In this document: positions 23,421 through 31,841 of the stretch, one piece after another
Position numbering within the stretch: the first letter of the stretch is position 1
Layout: every line of letters starts with the position of its first letter
Source of the DNA: an uncultured Oscillospiraceae bacterium
GTDB lineage: Bacteria > Bacillota > Clostridia > Oscillospirales > Acutalibacteraceae
Reading direction: 5' to 3'
DNA: 37,070 nt
Assembly: GCA_910588935.1 (NCBI GenBank)
Contig: CAJUSM010000002.1
Span: 1 to 37,070, forward strand
Notes under the pieces: model-generated
Databases searched by the model: none
What the model saw: only the letters and a program-made list of their open reading frames with translations
Told to the model about the DNA's origin: nothing
Position numbers and translations under genes: made by a program

Positions 23421-24722
23421 ATGCCAACTACAACGAATACCAGCGCCAAAGTGCGCCACCTGCCTGAGCACGGCCCAATAGACAAAGACGGCCGGGAGGT
23501 ATTGCTTTCCATACGGAATATAGATATCACTTTTGGAAAAGGCGACCATGCAGTAAGGGCAGTTCAAAATGCATCTTTTGATATTTACAAGGGCGAAACC
23601 TTTTCTTTGGTGGGCGAGTCCGGTTCTGGCAAAACCACCATTGGCCGGGCAGTCATTCGGGTTAATCCCTGTGCCGCCGGTGAAATCCTTTACAAGGGCG
23701 TACCAATTTCCGGTAAAATTCCACGCTCCCTAGACCGAGAGGTTATCCGTAACATCCAAATGGTTTTCCAGGACCCCGCCGCTTCTCTAAACGAACGGGC
23801 TACCGTAGACTATATTGTCTCCGAAGGCCTGTACAATTTCCACTTGTTCAAAAATGAGGCGGACAGGGTGGAGAAGGTAAAAAACATGATCAACGAGGTG
23901 GGCCTGCTTCCTGAGCACCTCACCCGATATCCTCACGAGTTTTCCGGTGGTCAGCGCCAGCGGATTGGCTTGGCCCGGGCCATGGTTATGGAGCCGGAGC
24001 TGGTAGTAGCCGATGAGCCCATCTCTGCCTTGGATGTGTCAATCCGCGCCCAGGTGCTGAACCTTCTGAAAAAATTTCAGGAGGAAAGAGATGTTACCTA
24101 TCTATTCATTGCTCACGACCTATCTATTGTCCGTTTTATTTCTGACCGTATCGGCGTAATCTATAAGGGTCGAATTGTGGAGATTGCACAGGCAGAGGAA
24201 CTTTTCAACTTCCCCCTCCATCCCTATACACGTTCCCTAATTTCTGCTATTCCAATTCCAGATCCTCAGTTAGAAAAGAACAAGGTGCTGTTTACGTACG
24301 ATCCTTCTATTCACGATTACAGCACCGAGGAGCCTGAGCTGGTGGATATAGGGCACAATCATTTCGTCTATGGCAGCAAAAAGGAGCTGGACGAGTATCG
24401 GGCCATCCGAGAGCGGAACGAACCGATGAAAAGCATCACCATTCGGGACCCAAATGCTCCTATGCCTCAGGAGGAACCAGAGCAGGCAGTGGACCAAAGC
24501 GCCATTTTAAGCACGCCTCTCCACGATACCGGCAATATGTGGTATACAGTGCTGTCACTTTTCTTGCCAATTTTGGGCATAATTGCTGGCCTATTGTTCC
24601 GGCGAAAGAACTATATTCGCAACTATAAGGCCTGCAAGAAAGGCGCTATTGCCGGGTTCTGTATTTTTGGAGCAATTATCCTATTGTTCCTTATCTTCCT
24701 TTTGCTGGCTGTGGTTCTATAA
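23421..24722 (+). CDS. OppF-type ABC ATPase with C-terminal transmembrane tail
   Basis: 433 residues; the ATG follows AGGAGGG. All ATPase motifs are present and correctly spaced: Walker A GESGSGKTT at ~65-73, Q-loop MVFQDPAASLNERAT, signature FSGGQRQRIGLARA at ~174, Walker B LVVADEPISALD, H-loop FIAHDLS, and the OppF tail HPYTRSLISAIP. After an acidic/Pro linker (~320-365) come two hydrophobic helices: ~373-393 (VLSLFLPILGIIAGLLF) and ~408-433 (ending LLAVVL), separated by a basic loop RRKNYIRNYKACKKG. Ordinary OppF is soluble and peripheral; this form would be membrane-anchored through a hairpin. Its stop codon abuts the next start. Confidence 0.9.
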   Translation: MPTTTNTSAKVRHLPEHGPIDKDGREVLLSIRNIDITFGKGDHAVRAVQNASFDIYKGETFSLVGESGSGKTTIGRAVIRVNPCAAGEILYKGVPISGKIPRSLDREVIRNIQMVFQDPAASLNERATVDYIVSEGLYNFHLFKNEADRVEKVKNMINEVGLLPEHLTRYPHEFSGGQRQRIGLARAMVMEPELVVADEPISALDVSIRAQVLNLLKKFQEERDVTYLFIAHDLSIVRFISDRIGVIYKGRIVEIAQAEELFNFPLHPYTRSLISAIPIPDPQLEKNKVLFTYDPSIHDYSTEEPELVDIGHNHFVYGSKKELDEYRAIRERNEPMKSITIRDPNAPMPQEEPEQAVDQSAILSTPLHDTGNMWYTVLSLFLPILGIIAGLLFRRKNYIRNYKACKKGAIAGFCIFGAIILLFLIFLLLAVVL

Positions 24723-25991
24723 ATGGGTCGAAACGCGAAGGACAGACGCCCTGTAGGGCCTAGGCCTGTTGACAGAATTTCCCTATCAGAAAAGCATTTT
24801 GGCCGGCGTCTGGCTGCCTTTGCCATTTGCCTGGCGGTTGGGATCGCCGGCATTGCCTATGGCGTCAACGGCCTGCTCAATACAGGAACCGGCTGGACGG
24901 CAATAGAAGAGACAGGGGGACAGACAAGCTGTGCCAACGAATTTGTTTTGGAATACCTAGTGAAGGAAAGCGGTTTTCAAGCTTCAGCGGACCTTCGGCG
25001 CGTGCGCGTCCTTTACACAGAAATGGCCAGAACAGCCTATCAGTTGTTTAGCACTACCGAGCAGCTGGAGGATGTCCATAATCTGTGCTATATCAATGCC
25101 CATCCCAATGAAAACATTGTGGTAGACCCTCTTCTTTACCAGGCCTTTCAGCTGGTAGAGGAATATGGGGACCGCGGCGTATACCTAGGCCCCGTCTATT
25201 CCCTGTATGAGGATCTTTTCTATTGCGAAGATGATTCTCAGACTTTAGATTTTGATCCCTTTGTAAATCCAGAAACTGCGGCTTATTATCAGGAGCTGGC
25301 AGCATTTAGCTGTAATCCAGCCGCGGTGAATGTGAAATTACTGGGGGAGAACACCTTGTGCCTAGAGGTTTCTGAAACCTACATGTCTTATGCCGAAGAT
25401 GTGGGCCGGGCCAGTTATCTGGATTTTGGCTGGCAGAAAAACGGCTTCATCATCGATTATTTTGCCAATAAGCTGGAGGCAGAAGGGCTTGATCAGTATA
25501 TGATTGCCAGTAAAGACGGGTACACACGGTGTGGTGCTGGAGAAGGTTTTCTTTTTAGCTTGTACGATTGGCTGGACGGAAGGGCAGTTCTGGCCGGAGA
25601 AACCTCTTTTGCCCAAAAGATCAATATGGTAAACTTCCGCGTTTTTCCACTAAATTCTGTAGATGCACAGCGATTTTATGTGTTCTCTGACGGAGATACC
25701 CGTCATCAGTATATTGATCTGAAAGACGGGTTATGTAAATCCTCAGCCTCGGCTATTACTGTATATTCTCAAAGTAAGAACTGCGCCGCACTGATGCTGG
25801 CAGGTGGAAAAGTGTTTATCCAGGAAAAAGACCGCCTGGGCAAAGCGTTAGCCGCCCTGCCTCAAGGTGTTGAAGCCATGGCAATTGATGAGGGTAAGCA
25901 TATACTGTGCACGGATCCAGAACAACCTTTTTCCCAGCTTTATGAATCGGGCCAAGTGAAATACCAACACAAAGTAATTACCGCTCAATAA
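24723..25991 (+). CDS. Membrane-anchored protein resembling a divergent ApbE flavin transferase
   Basis: 422 residues; the ATG directly follows the OppF TAA, with no clear ribosome binding site of its own, so it is translationally coupled. A basic N-terminus and one hydrophobic segment (~36-57, FAICLAVGIAGIAYGVNGLL) give a signal anchor. The external part follows ApbE order loosely: NLCYINAHPNENIVVDPLLYQAFQ (ApbE: IN...v.vs..l..ll), LYEDLFY...DPFVNP (fdptv.pl), then YLDFGWQKNGFIIDYFANKL (iDLGgiaKGyavD.a...L) and YMIASKDGYTRCGAG (.linaGGni...G). Key Asp/Gly ligands are partly replaced, so it may be a non-catalytic relative. Canonical ApbE attaches FMN to Thr in extracytoplasmic proteins. The assignment is by eye only. 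Confidence 0.6.
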   Translation: MGRNAKDRRPVGPRPVDRISLSEKHFGRRLAAFAICLAVGIAGIAYGVNGLLNTGTGWTAIEETGGQTSCANEFVLEYLVKESGFQASADLRRVRVLYTEMARTAYQLFSTTEQLEDVHNLCYINAHPNENIVVDPLLYQAFQLVEEYGDRGVYLGPVYSLYEDLFYCEDDSQTLDFDPFVNPETAAYYQELAAFSCNPAAVNVKLLGENTLCLEVSETYMSYAEDVGRASYLDFGWQKNGFIIDYFANKLEAEGLDQYMIASKDGYTRCGAGEGFLFSLYDWLDGRAVLAGETSFAQKINMVNFRVFPLNSVDAQRFYVFSDGDTRHQYIDLKDGLCKSSASAITVYSQSKNCAALMLAGGKVFIQEKDRLGKALAALPQGVEAMAIDEGKHILCTDPEQPFSQLYESGQVKYQHKVITAQ

Positions 25992-26021
25992 GCTATTAAA
26001 AGAACGAGCGGTGATTTTGAA

Positions 26022-26880
26022 GTGACCTCAAAAAGTTAGACAAAGAATCGCTAAAAATGTTCAAGGAGCCGAAAGGGCTTGTTGTCTGTGAAGCGCGGAC
26101 GGCAAGCCCTTTCGCTTTGCCTTGATGCGGCGGTTGCTGTAGTAATCAAGATATTCCAAGAGTTGCTTCTTGAAGTGTTCCATAAAACTGAATTCTCGCA
26201 GATAAAGCAACTCGCTTTTGAGTAATCCGAAGAAGTTTTTCCATAACAGCATTGTCCAGACAGTTTCCTTTCCGGCTCATGCCCAGATACTGTTTGTGCT
26301 AATAATGCCAGCCCTGGTCAGAGTGGAGAATCAGACCGGTTACGTCCGGTATCTTCCCAAAAGCCTTGTTGAGCATAGTCGTTGCATGCTCAGAACAGGC
26401 CGCCAGAGATCGTATAGAAGAGAAAATCCGGAGCAATCTTGCCAATTTCACCCTTGTAGGAACGATATTTCTTCATTCGGACACGGCAAACCGAGTTCCT
26501 TCATAAGCCGCTGGACAGTCTTGTGGTTTAAGGGTAGCCATAACATTCCTTGTTTTCGTGGTATATAGCCGTGCTCTCTGCTTTTTGAACTACCCGGGTG
26601 TTCCGCGCTGGCGCCGCTCAGCTTCCAAAACCAAAGCTTGCAGGTATTCGTTCTCCGCTCGCAGTCGCTGTACTTCAGCCAGCGAATCCTCTTTCACCAC
26701 TTTCGGCACCTTCTTTGAACGGCCTGCTGCCGCGGCCTCGCCGCTCAATAGCAAGCTCTTCCGGGCTTTCTTTACAGATAGGCGCGCTCCGTGTTGAATT
26801 CCGGTGCGTATTTCTTGTTGGGAACTCCCTTTGGCATAATAAACCACCCCGCTTGCTTTTCCGTGGAAGATTTGGTTTTT
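26022..26880 (-). mobile_element. Degenerate IS3-family insertion sequence
   Basis: On the minus strand an OrfA start (MPKGVPNKKYAPEFN, ATG at 26834-26836, GGGTGG upstream) is followed within ~20 codons by frame breaks; another frame carries LAEVQRLRAENEYLQALVLE, the OrfA leucine-rich end. OrfB survives in pieces: ILHSDQGWHY (second catalytic Asp region) and LDNAVMENFFGLLKSE (catalytic Glu) in different frames. The end near 26023 reads TGACCTCAAAAAGTTAGACA, the terminal-repeat form of IS150-like elements. No matching repeat was found at the other end, so that side is truncated. No functional transposase is possible. Confidence 0.82.
26061..26252 (-). pseudogene. IS3-family transposase OrfB, C-terminal fragment
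   Basis: The longest surviving piece of the transposase: FFGLLKSELLYLREF, then EYLDYYSNRRIKAKRKGLP to a normal stop. It contains the end of the DDE domain, with the catalytic Glu just upstream in the same frame region as a shifted codon. It lies 70 bases past the peptide-transport operon on the opposite strand. Confidence 0.85.
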
Positions 26881-26941
26881 ATTAAAACAGTACAAAATTG
26901 TAAATTTGTGACATTTAAAGTCTTTGATCGCAATTGGCGCC

Positions 26942-26970
26942 TTGTGTTTTTCGACCGGATGTGCTATAAT
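26942..26970 (+). promoter_or_regulatory. Promoter of the pseudokinase gene
   Basis: TTGTGT (26942-26947), 17 bp, TATAAT (26965-26970), with a ~83-nt leader to the ATG at 27060. Confidence 0.7.
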
Positions 26971-27059
26971 ATGTCCAAGGCTATTGTAGTCTTAAGCAAT
27001 GATAAAAGATGGAAGTGGACAGAAGCCGCAATGTGCTTTTGGCTACTGAGGGGTAAAAA

Positions 27060-28664
27060 ATGGTCAGCAAACTCTGTATGAACTGCTTTTCTAGCTATCG
27101 TCCTGCCGAAGATGGCAGCATATGCCCGGTTTGTGTCTGGGATAATGCCAAGCCACAGGCTCAGGGTGCATTGAAATACGGAACAGAGCTTGCCTCCCGG
27201 TATGTGGTCGGCCGAGCAAAGACTGTAAACGGGGAGGGAATTACCTACTGTGCTCTGGAGATAGCCTCCCAGAGGCTGGTGCTGATTCGAGAGTTTTTTC
27301 CTAAGGCCATTTGCCGGCGGGAAGACTTTGGCGAAATTACCCCAGACCACGACCACCACCGTACTTTTCAGCAATATATGGAAGAATTCTTGGAGCTGTC
27401 TAAAAGCGTTAGCCGGCTGCGAGAGCTTACCGTTGTAGAGTCTGTTTTAGATATATTTGGGGAAAATGGCACGCAATATGCGGTGTATGAAAACACAGAT
27501 TCAGTTTCCCTGCGCCGCTATGTTTCCGATTCTGGCGGCCGCCTAAGCTGGAATGAGACCAGCCGTCTGTTTACGCCTGTGATTACTGCTTTAGGCCTGA
27601 TCAATTCCCTAGGAGTAGCTCATTTGGCTATTTCTCCCGAAACATTACGGGTTACCCGGGAAGGAAATATGGTTATTTCCGGGTTTAATATCAATGCTGT
27701 TCACCGTGCAGGCGGTATTTTAGATGTAGAGCTGTATCCTGGCTGCGCGGCGGTAGAACAGTATAGCGCCAAAGCAGTATGTGGAGAAGTCAGTGATGTG
27801 TATGCCATGGGCGCCTGTATGCTCTTTGCCTTAACAGGCAGGTTGCCCACAGAGTCTACACAGCGGCTGCGGGACCAGCGGCTATTAATTTCCAAGGAAA
27901 TATTAAAAAGCGTTCCGCCTTTTGCCATAACAGCTATAGCCAATTCTCTACAGATTAAGCAGACTGCCCGAACCGGCAGCTTTGAAAGCTTGCGGATGGA
28001 GCTTACCGCTGCCCCTGCCGTTGTAGACGAGGTGGAGGAAACCGATGCAATCCGCCGGCTACCCCCAATCTCCAGAGGCTTGCCCAACCGTCATCGGGTG
28101 CCGCCAATTTTTTGGCTTATTGGCTCTTGCCTGATCACACTGGGGATTTTGGTTGTAGTGGCCTCTCGGTGGCTGGGGGATCAGGGAATGTCTTTTTCAG
28201 ATTTGGGCCAGCTTTTTGAAAACAGCAGCGCTCTAGAAACCCCAATTGAGGTGCCAGATCTCGTAAATCAGAATTACGAGCAGTGGGAGCGGCGCTTTAC
28301 CAGCGGGGAATATGACCTAAAACTGAAAGTGGTTTCCCAAGCGTTTAGCTCCTCGGTGGCAGAGGGCTTTGTCATTGACCAAACCCCCTTATCAGGGGAA
28401 ACCGTTCAGCCTGGGAGCACAATCTCTGTTACTGTCAGCAAAGGCGAGGCTACCCGCCAGTTGCCAGAATTTGAAAATGCTAGTTTTGCGGAGTTACAAG
28501 AAACCCTAACCAAAGCCGGCTTTATTCCTGTGAAAGAGGAACAGTTTAGCGATGAGGTTGAGTTGGGGTATGTAATTGGCTATAAAGATTATGAGGTGGG
28601 TGAAACACTGGAATACGGCAAGGACATCACAGTTCTGGTAAGCGCTGGCCCAGAGGAACCATAA
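27060..28664 (+). CDS. Zinc-ribbon, kinase-like, transmembrane, PASTA protein (predicted pseudokinase)
   Basis: 534 residues; GAGGGG six bases before the ATG. Order: zinc ribbon (CMNC ... CPVC, residues 6-25); Ser/Thr-kinase-like domain (~40-320); a basic/Pro linker; one TM helix (~348-369, IFWLIGSCLITLGILVVVA); two PASTA repeats outside the cell (~397-460 beginning EVPDLVNQNYEQW, ~463-530 beginning RQLPEFENASFAEL). PASTA domains of PknB/PrkC-type kinases sense peptidoglycan fragments. The catalytic markers are all altered: the VAIK lysine is Arg in LVLIREFFP, HRD is HLA in VAHLAISPETLRV, DFG is GFN in ISGFNIN, and the glycine loop is KTVNGEGITY. It should still fold but not phosphorylate, so a scaffold or receptor role is likely. 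It sits alone between a dead IS and a strong terminator. Confidence 0.85.
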   Translation: MVSKLCMNCFSSYRPAEDGSICPVCVWDNAKPQAQGALKYGTELASRYVVGRAKTVNGEGITYCALEIASQRLVLIREFFPKAICRREDFGEITPDHDHHRTFQQYMEEFLELSKSVSRLRELTVVESVLDIFGENGTQYAVYENTDSVSLRRYVSDSGGRLSWNETSRLFTPVITALGLINSLGVAHLAISPETLRVTREGNMVISGFNINAVHRAGGILDVELYPGCAAVEQYSAKAVCGEVSDVYAMGACMLFALTGRLPTESTQRLRDQRLLISKEILKSVPPFAITAIANSLQIKQTARTGSFESLRMELTAAPAVVDEVEETDAIRRLPPISRGLPNRHRVPPIFWLIGSCLITLGILVVVASRWLGDQGMSFSDLGQLFENSSALETPIEVPDLVNQNYEQWERRFTSGEYDLKLKVVSQAFSSSVAEGFVIDQTPLSGETVQPGSTISVTVSKGEATRQLPEFENASFAELQETLTKAGFIPVKEEQFSDEVELGYVIGYKDYEVGETLEYGKDITVLVSAGPEEP

Positions 28665-28668
28665 AAAG

Positions 28669-28707
28669 CAGAGCGCCGGGGGATGAGCCTCCGGCACTCT
28701 GTTTTTT
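28669..28707 (+). terminator. Terminator after the pseudokinase gene
   Basis: CAGAG-C-GCCGG paired with CCGGC-A-CTCTG (one internal mismatch), loop of about 10, then TTTTTT; five bases past the stop codon. Confidence 0.88.
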
Positions 28708-28727
28708 GCATATATTGTTATTTCTTA

Positions 28728-29175
28728 TTATACTTTACAGGTGACAATGTACTGTACATGTTCAGGAATATTTCCCGAAGGATTTTGCAGAAAATCAGGT
28801 GCTAATTTGTACTGATGCAAATCCAGCAACCGAAGCCAGTGCAAACTTTCTCCCGGCTGATCGGTGGCGGCGCCACCGGAGATCCGGCATTGGGTGGACT
28901 TCATCAGGTGGAAAAAGGTGATTTGATGGTGGCGGAGCTGTCCAACGGAATAAAAGCGCTCTTCCAGAAAGACCAGACGATTTATGGAAAAAATGAGCCC
29001 GGTTTCTTCATATGTTTTTCGAATTGCTGCTTCAGCTGAGGTTTCGCAGGCACGGATTCCGCTGCCTATTGTGTAAAAGCAGTCGAAATCAGTGTGCCTA
29101 ACAGCCAAAAGATATTGGTTTTATATAACAAGCGCAGCAGAGCGAAGAGAAAAATCACCAGAAGAGATTTCCATG
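28728..29175 (-). pseudogene. Nudix hydrolase, broken
   Basis: From 29108 downward one frame encodes LAVRHTDFDCFYTIG then an eroded Nudix box SGIRACETSAEAAIRK-TYEETGL: the first Gly-Gly has become Gly-Ser and the RE pair RK. Directly upstream in the same frame are a TAA (29121-29123) and, before it, GDFSLRSAALVI, the normal first strand of such proteins. MEISS in the ATG frame at 29175 joins it only by a one-base slip. An N-terminus, a stop and a frameshift thus line up with an originally complete ~150-residue protein. The gene shares its strand with murC, whose stop lies 12 bases upstream of 29175. Confidence 0.7.
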
Positions 29176-29186
29176 GTTAGGTCCCA

Positions 29187-30569
29187 TTACACAGCTTCCT
29201 GGTAGCGCTTCACAATGAGGTTGGCACACTTATAGATATCGCCGCCGCCAAGGGTAAGAATCAGGTCGCCGTCCTGGGCATTGGCCATAACATAATCCGC
29301 AATCTTATCAAAATTATCGAACCAGCAACTGCCGGGAACCTTGGCGGCCAGGTCGCTGGTATGAATGCCGTAGATGTTTTCTTCTCGCACCGCCAGAATC
29401 TCCGTCATTACCAGGTGATCAGGGATGGAGAGTGCGCGGGCAAAATCGTTTAGAAATTCATAGGTGCGGGAGAAGGTGTGAGGCTGAAAGATTGCCCATA
29501 CCTGCCGGTAACCCATCTTCATGGCTGAGCTGAGCACGGCAGTGAGCTCTGTGGGATGGTGCGCGAAATCGTCTGCCAGGGTTATGCCGTGAAATTTGCC
29601 CAGCACTTCAAAACGCCGGTGTACGCCGGTAAAATGCTCTAGAGCCGAGCAGATTTTTTCGGGAGCGATTCCCAAGGAATGGGCGGCGGCAGCGGCGGCC
29701 AAGGCATTGAGCATGTTGTGTTTCCCCGGAACCGCTAGGTTAATCCGTCCTAAAGCCTCTTCACCATACATTAGGGTAAAGTCTTCACAGGCTGTAGGCT
29801 CTTCGCTAAGCTGCGCCGGATAATAATCGCAGGAGCTGTCAGGCCCAAAGGTGACAATTTTTTTCCCTGTTTGCCCGTTAATGGCAGCTATAGCCTGCGG
29901 GTCACTGCCATTAAGGACAATGAGTTCACTGGTCTGGCTGGCAAATTGGCGGAAAGACTTTACAATGTTTTCTAAGGTCTTAAAGTAATCCAAATGGTCG
30001 GCCTCTATGTTTAAAATAAGGGAAACTGCTGGGTGAAGCTGGAGAAAGGAATCAACATACTCACAGGCCTCGCATACAATAGTATCGCTTTTCCCGGTAT
30101 GGCTGTTTCCGCCAATCAATGGCAGTTTTCCGCCAATAATTGCGCTGGGATCTTTGCCCGCCTCCACCAGGATCTGGGTGAGCATGGCGGTGGTGGTAGT
30201 CTTTCCATGAGTACCGGAAACCGCTATCAGCTGGGGGAAACGGTCGGTAAGCATACCGAGCATGACAGAACGCTCTAGGGTAGGGATATTCCGTTTCTGG
30301 GCTGCTACCAACTCAGGATTGTCTGCCTTACAGGCGGCAGTGTAAACTAAGGCTTCCGCGTCTCCAATATGCTCAGCACAGTGGCCCATATAAACAGGTA
30401 TGCCCATAGATTTTACTCTTTCCAGGGTATCGGATTCATTTTGGTCAGAACCTGTAATTTGATATCCTTTTTCATGTAAAAGCTGGGCCATAGGGCACAT
30501 TCCAGAGCCGCCAATGCCTACAAAATGAAGCCTACTTACTGTATCTAAAATATTCGGGCGTTTTTCCAT
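29187..30569 (-). CDS. murC: UDP-N-acetylmuramate--L-alanine ligase
   Basis: 460 residues, the normal MurC length. It catalyses the ATP-dependent addition of L-Ala to UDP-MurNAc, the first amino acid of the peptidoglycan stem, in the cytosol. Visible: HFVGIGGSGM (UDP-binding Rossmann loop, ~15-24), GTHGKTTTT (ATP P-loop, ~119-127), CEACEYVDSF (Mg site Glu), NIEADHLDYF (His/Asp), GKHNMLNALAA, VHRRFEVLG, DDFAHHPTEL (DYGHHPTE-like Ala-binding motif), IFQPHTFSRT. The second Met (30567-30569) is preferred because GGAAAGG stands nine bases upstream, whereas the Met three codons earlier would overlap that site. Complete and apparently functional. Confidence 0.96.
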   Translation of the reverse strand: MEKRPNILDTVSRLHFVGIGGSGMCPMAQLLHEKGYQITGSDQNESDTLERVKSMGIPVYMGHCAEHIGDAEALVYTAACKADNPELVAAQKRNIPTLERSVMLGMLTDRFPQLIAVSGTHGKTTTTAMLTQILVEAGKDPSAIIGGKLPLIGGNSHTGKSDTIVCEACEYVDSFLQLHPAVSLILNIEADHLDYFKTLENIVKSFRQFASQTSELIVLNGSDPQAIAAINGQTGKKIVTFGPDSSCDYYPAQLSEEPTACEDFTLMYGEEALGRINLAVPGKHNMLNALAAAAAAHSLGIAPEKICSALEHFTGVHRRFEVLGKFHGITLADDFAHHPTELTAVLSSAMKMGYRQVWAIFQPHTFSRTYEFLNDFARALSIPDHLVMTEILAVREENIYGIHTSDLAAKVPGSCWFDNFDKIADYVMANAQDGDLILTLGGGDIYKCANLIVKRYQEAV

Positions 30570-30615
30570 TCTATACATCCTTTCCGAGCCAGGGAGGCTT
30601 TTGCATTACTCTCAT

Positions 30616-30621
30616 ATTATA
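30616..30621 (-). promoter_or_regulatory. Probable -10 box of the murC promoter
   Basis: Minus-strand TATAAT 47 bp before the chosen start codon. A hexamer 17 bp upstream reads TTTATT, a weak -35, so only the -10 is convincing. Confidence 0.45.
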
Positions 30622-30674
30622 TTGCAAATGTACCGTAAAATAAAGTATTTATAAAGAAAAAAATTCCAATCACC

Positions 30675-30713
30675 AAAAAAAGCTTGCTTGGCAGAGAACC
30701 AGGCAAGCTTTTC
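30675..30713 (-). terminator. Terminator of the Cys/His-rich secreted-protein gene
   Basis: Minus strand AAGCTTGC-C-TGG, loop TTCTCTG, CCA-A-GCAAGCTT followed by TTTTT; 17 bases past the stop codon at 30730. Confidence 0.85.
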
Positions 30714-30729
30714 TTAGATTTACACTTCT

Positions 30730-31326
30730 TTACCAACGACAGCCATGGTGACCACCGCCGTGGTGTCCTCCACCATGATGCCCACCTTGATAATTGTTGT
30801 TGCCAGGGCCAGGCTGATAGTTTCCATTGGAATCATTGCTGGGAGGAGCAACGGGAGGAACGGGCTCCGGATCAGAAGCTGGGGGTTCCGGGGTTTCTAC
30901 AGGAGGCTCCGGCGTGGCAACAGGGGGAACCGGTGTTGCAGCAGGAGGCACCGGTGTGGGAACAGGAGTGGGAACAGGTGTAGATACCGGCTGAGTGTTA
31001 TTGGTACTTGGCGCTGTAACATTTGTGCTGCCACTGTAGGAGGGAGAACTAGGGGCAGAGGGTTCCTGAATGGGAGCAGGGGTCTGGGTTGCAGATTGGC
31101 TCCAGTGGGGAAAATGATGGGCATGTGGGGGGCAATTGCCATGAATGTGGTCTAAGGCACAGTTTTCGCCACAAGAGGTAAAACCCATAGCATAGTGGCA
31201 AGAGGCCAGGCCGTCATGGAGGCAATCCATCAATCCCTGCCAATGGTGGCTGCTGTAGGCGTGGGCAGATATAGCCGGAGCGGACAGCAGGGCAGCGGCC
31301 AACATGAGGGAAGCAAGTTTTTTCAT
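30730..31326 (-). CDS. Secreted Cys/His-rich protein with proline-rich linker and His-Gly tail
   Basis: 198 residues with AAAGGAG eight bases before the ATG. A signal peptide ends at AHA (~23). The mature N-terminal part (~24-75) is dense in Cys and His (MDCLHDGLASCHY, SCGENCALDHIHGNCPPHAHHF). About 80-165 is a low-complexity Thr/Pro/Val linker with PVPTPVPTPVPP-type repeats, as in cell-wall spacers. The tail is a His/Gly repeat (GGHHGGGHHGGGHHGCRW). No LPXTG sorting signal or membrane anchor is present. The composition suggests extracellular binding of Zn, Ni or Cu, or haem, but no known domain is recognised. Confidence 0.82.
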   Translation of the reverse strand: MKKLASLMLAAALLSAPAISAHAYSSHHWQGLMDCLHDGLASCHYAMGFTSCGENCALDHIHGNCPPHAHHFPHWSQSATQTPAPIQEPSAPSSPSYSGSTNVTAPSTNNTQPVSTPVPTPVPTPVPPAATPVPPVATPEPPVETPEPPASDPEPVPPVAPPSNDSNGNYQPGPGNNNYQGGHHGGGHHGGGHHGCRW

Positions 31327-31357
31327 ATAGTCAGCTCCTTTGAGGTTATTAATAATA

Positions 31358-31386
31358 ATTATATCATGCAGTATCTAAAAATACAA
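31358..31386 (-). promoter_or_regulatory. Promoter of the Cys/His-rich secreted-protein gene
   Basis: Minus strand TTGTAT (31381-31386), 17 bp, TATAAT (31358-31363); the leader is only about 25 nt. Confidence 0.75.
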
Positions 31387-31523
31387 GAGGAAAAAGGAAA
31401 ATTGGCAGATGAGGGATAGCACCCAGGCCTAAGCAAGGTCTCAAGTTCTTTCCCTTGCCGTGGGCGTGCTGTGGGCCAAAGGCCTTTTTATCACAAAGAT
31501 AAAGAAAATTCGGGACAAGGCCT

Positions 31524-31736
31524 CTACTGCCGTTTTTTCCCGCCAGGCTTCACATTTTCTGAAGCCTCAATATCCTCCTGAGTAATTATGCCGTTGGTTT
31601 CTTCAAACTTCTTGATATCTTGCCGAACCAAAACCAAAACATGGCTATTCAGGGACCGTCCCTCGTAGTTTGCCACATAATCCAGTTTTTTCAGCATTTC
31701 TTCTTCAAAACGAATCGACACGCTCTTAATTGCCAG
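31524..31736 (-). CDS. Ribbon-helix-helix (Arc/MetJ-type) small DNA-binding protein
   Basis: About 70 residues: IKSVSIRFEEEMLKKLDYVANYEGRSLNSHVLVLVRQDIKKFEE fits the RHH plan of one beta strand (SVSIRF), helix A, a turn with Gly-Arg-Ser, and helix B. The start is uncertain: AGGTGG lies five bases before a CTG at 31736 that would give 'M-AIKSVSIRF', a normal RHH N-terminus. An ATG at 31778 gives 14 extra residues unlike the family and lacks a good ribosome binding site. The tail is Lys-rich. RHH proteins bind palindromes as dimers of dimers and often act as autorepressors or antitoxins. It is divergent from the SLOG gene with a palindrome in between. Confidence 0.7.
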   Translation of the reverse strand: MAIKSVSIRFEEEMLKKLDYVANYEGRSLNSHVLVLVRQDIKKFEETNGIITQEDIEASENVKPGGKKRQ

Positions 31737-31841
31737 AAAAACCACCTCATTCTGCCATAGAGAGATATGAAAACGCAACGAATGTTCTTCATCCTTCGTC
31801 TTTTGGCTATATTGTGTATTTATTTTATGGAGTATCTGTGT

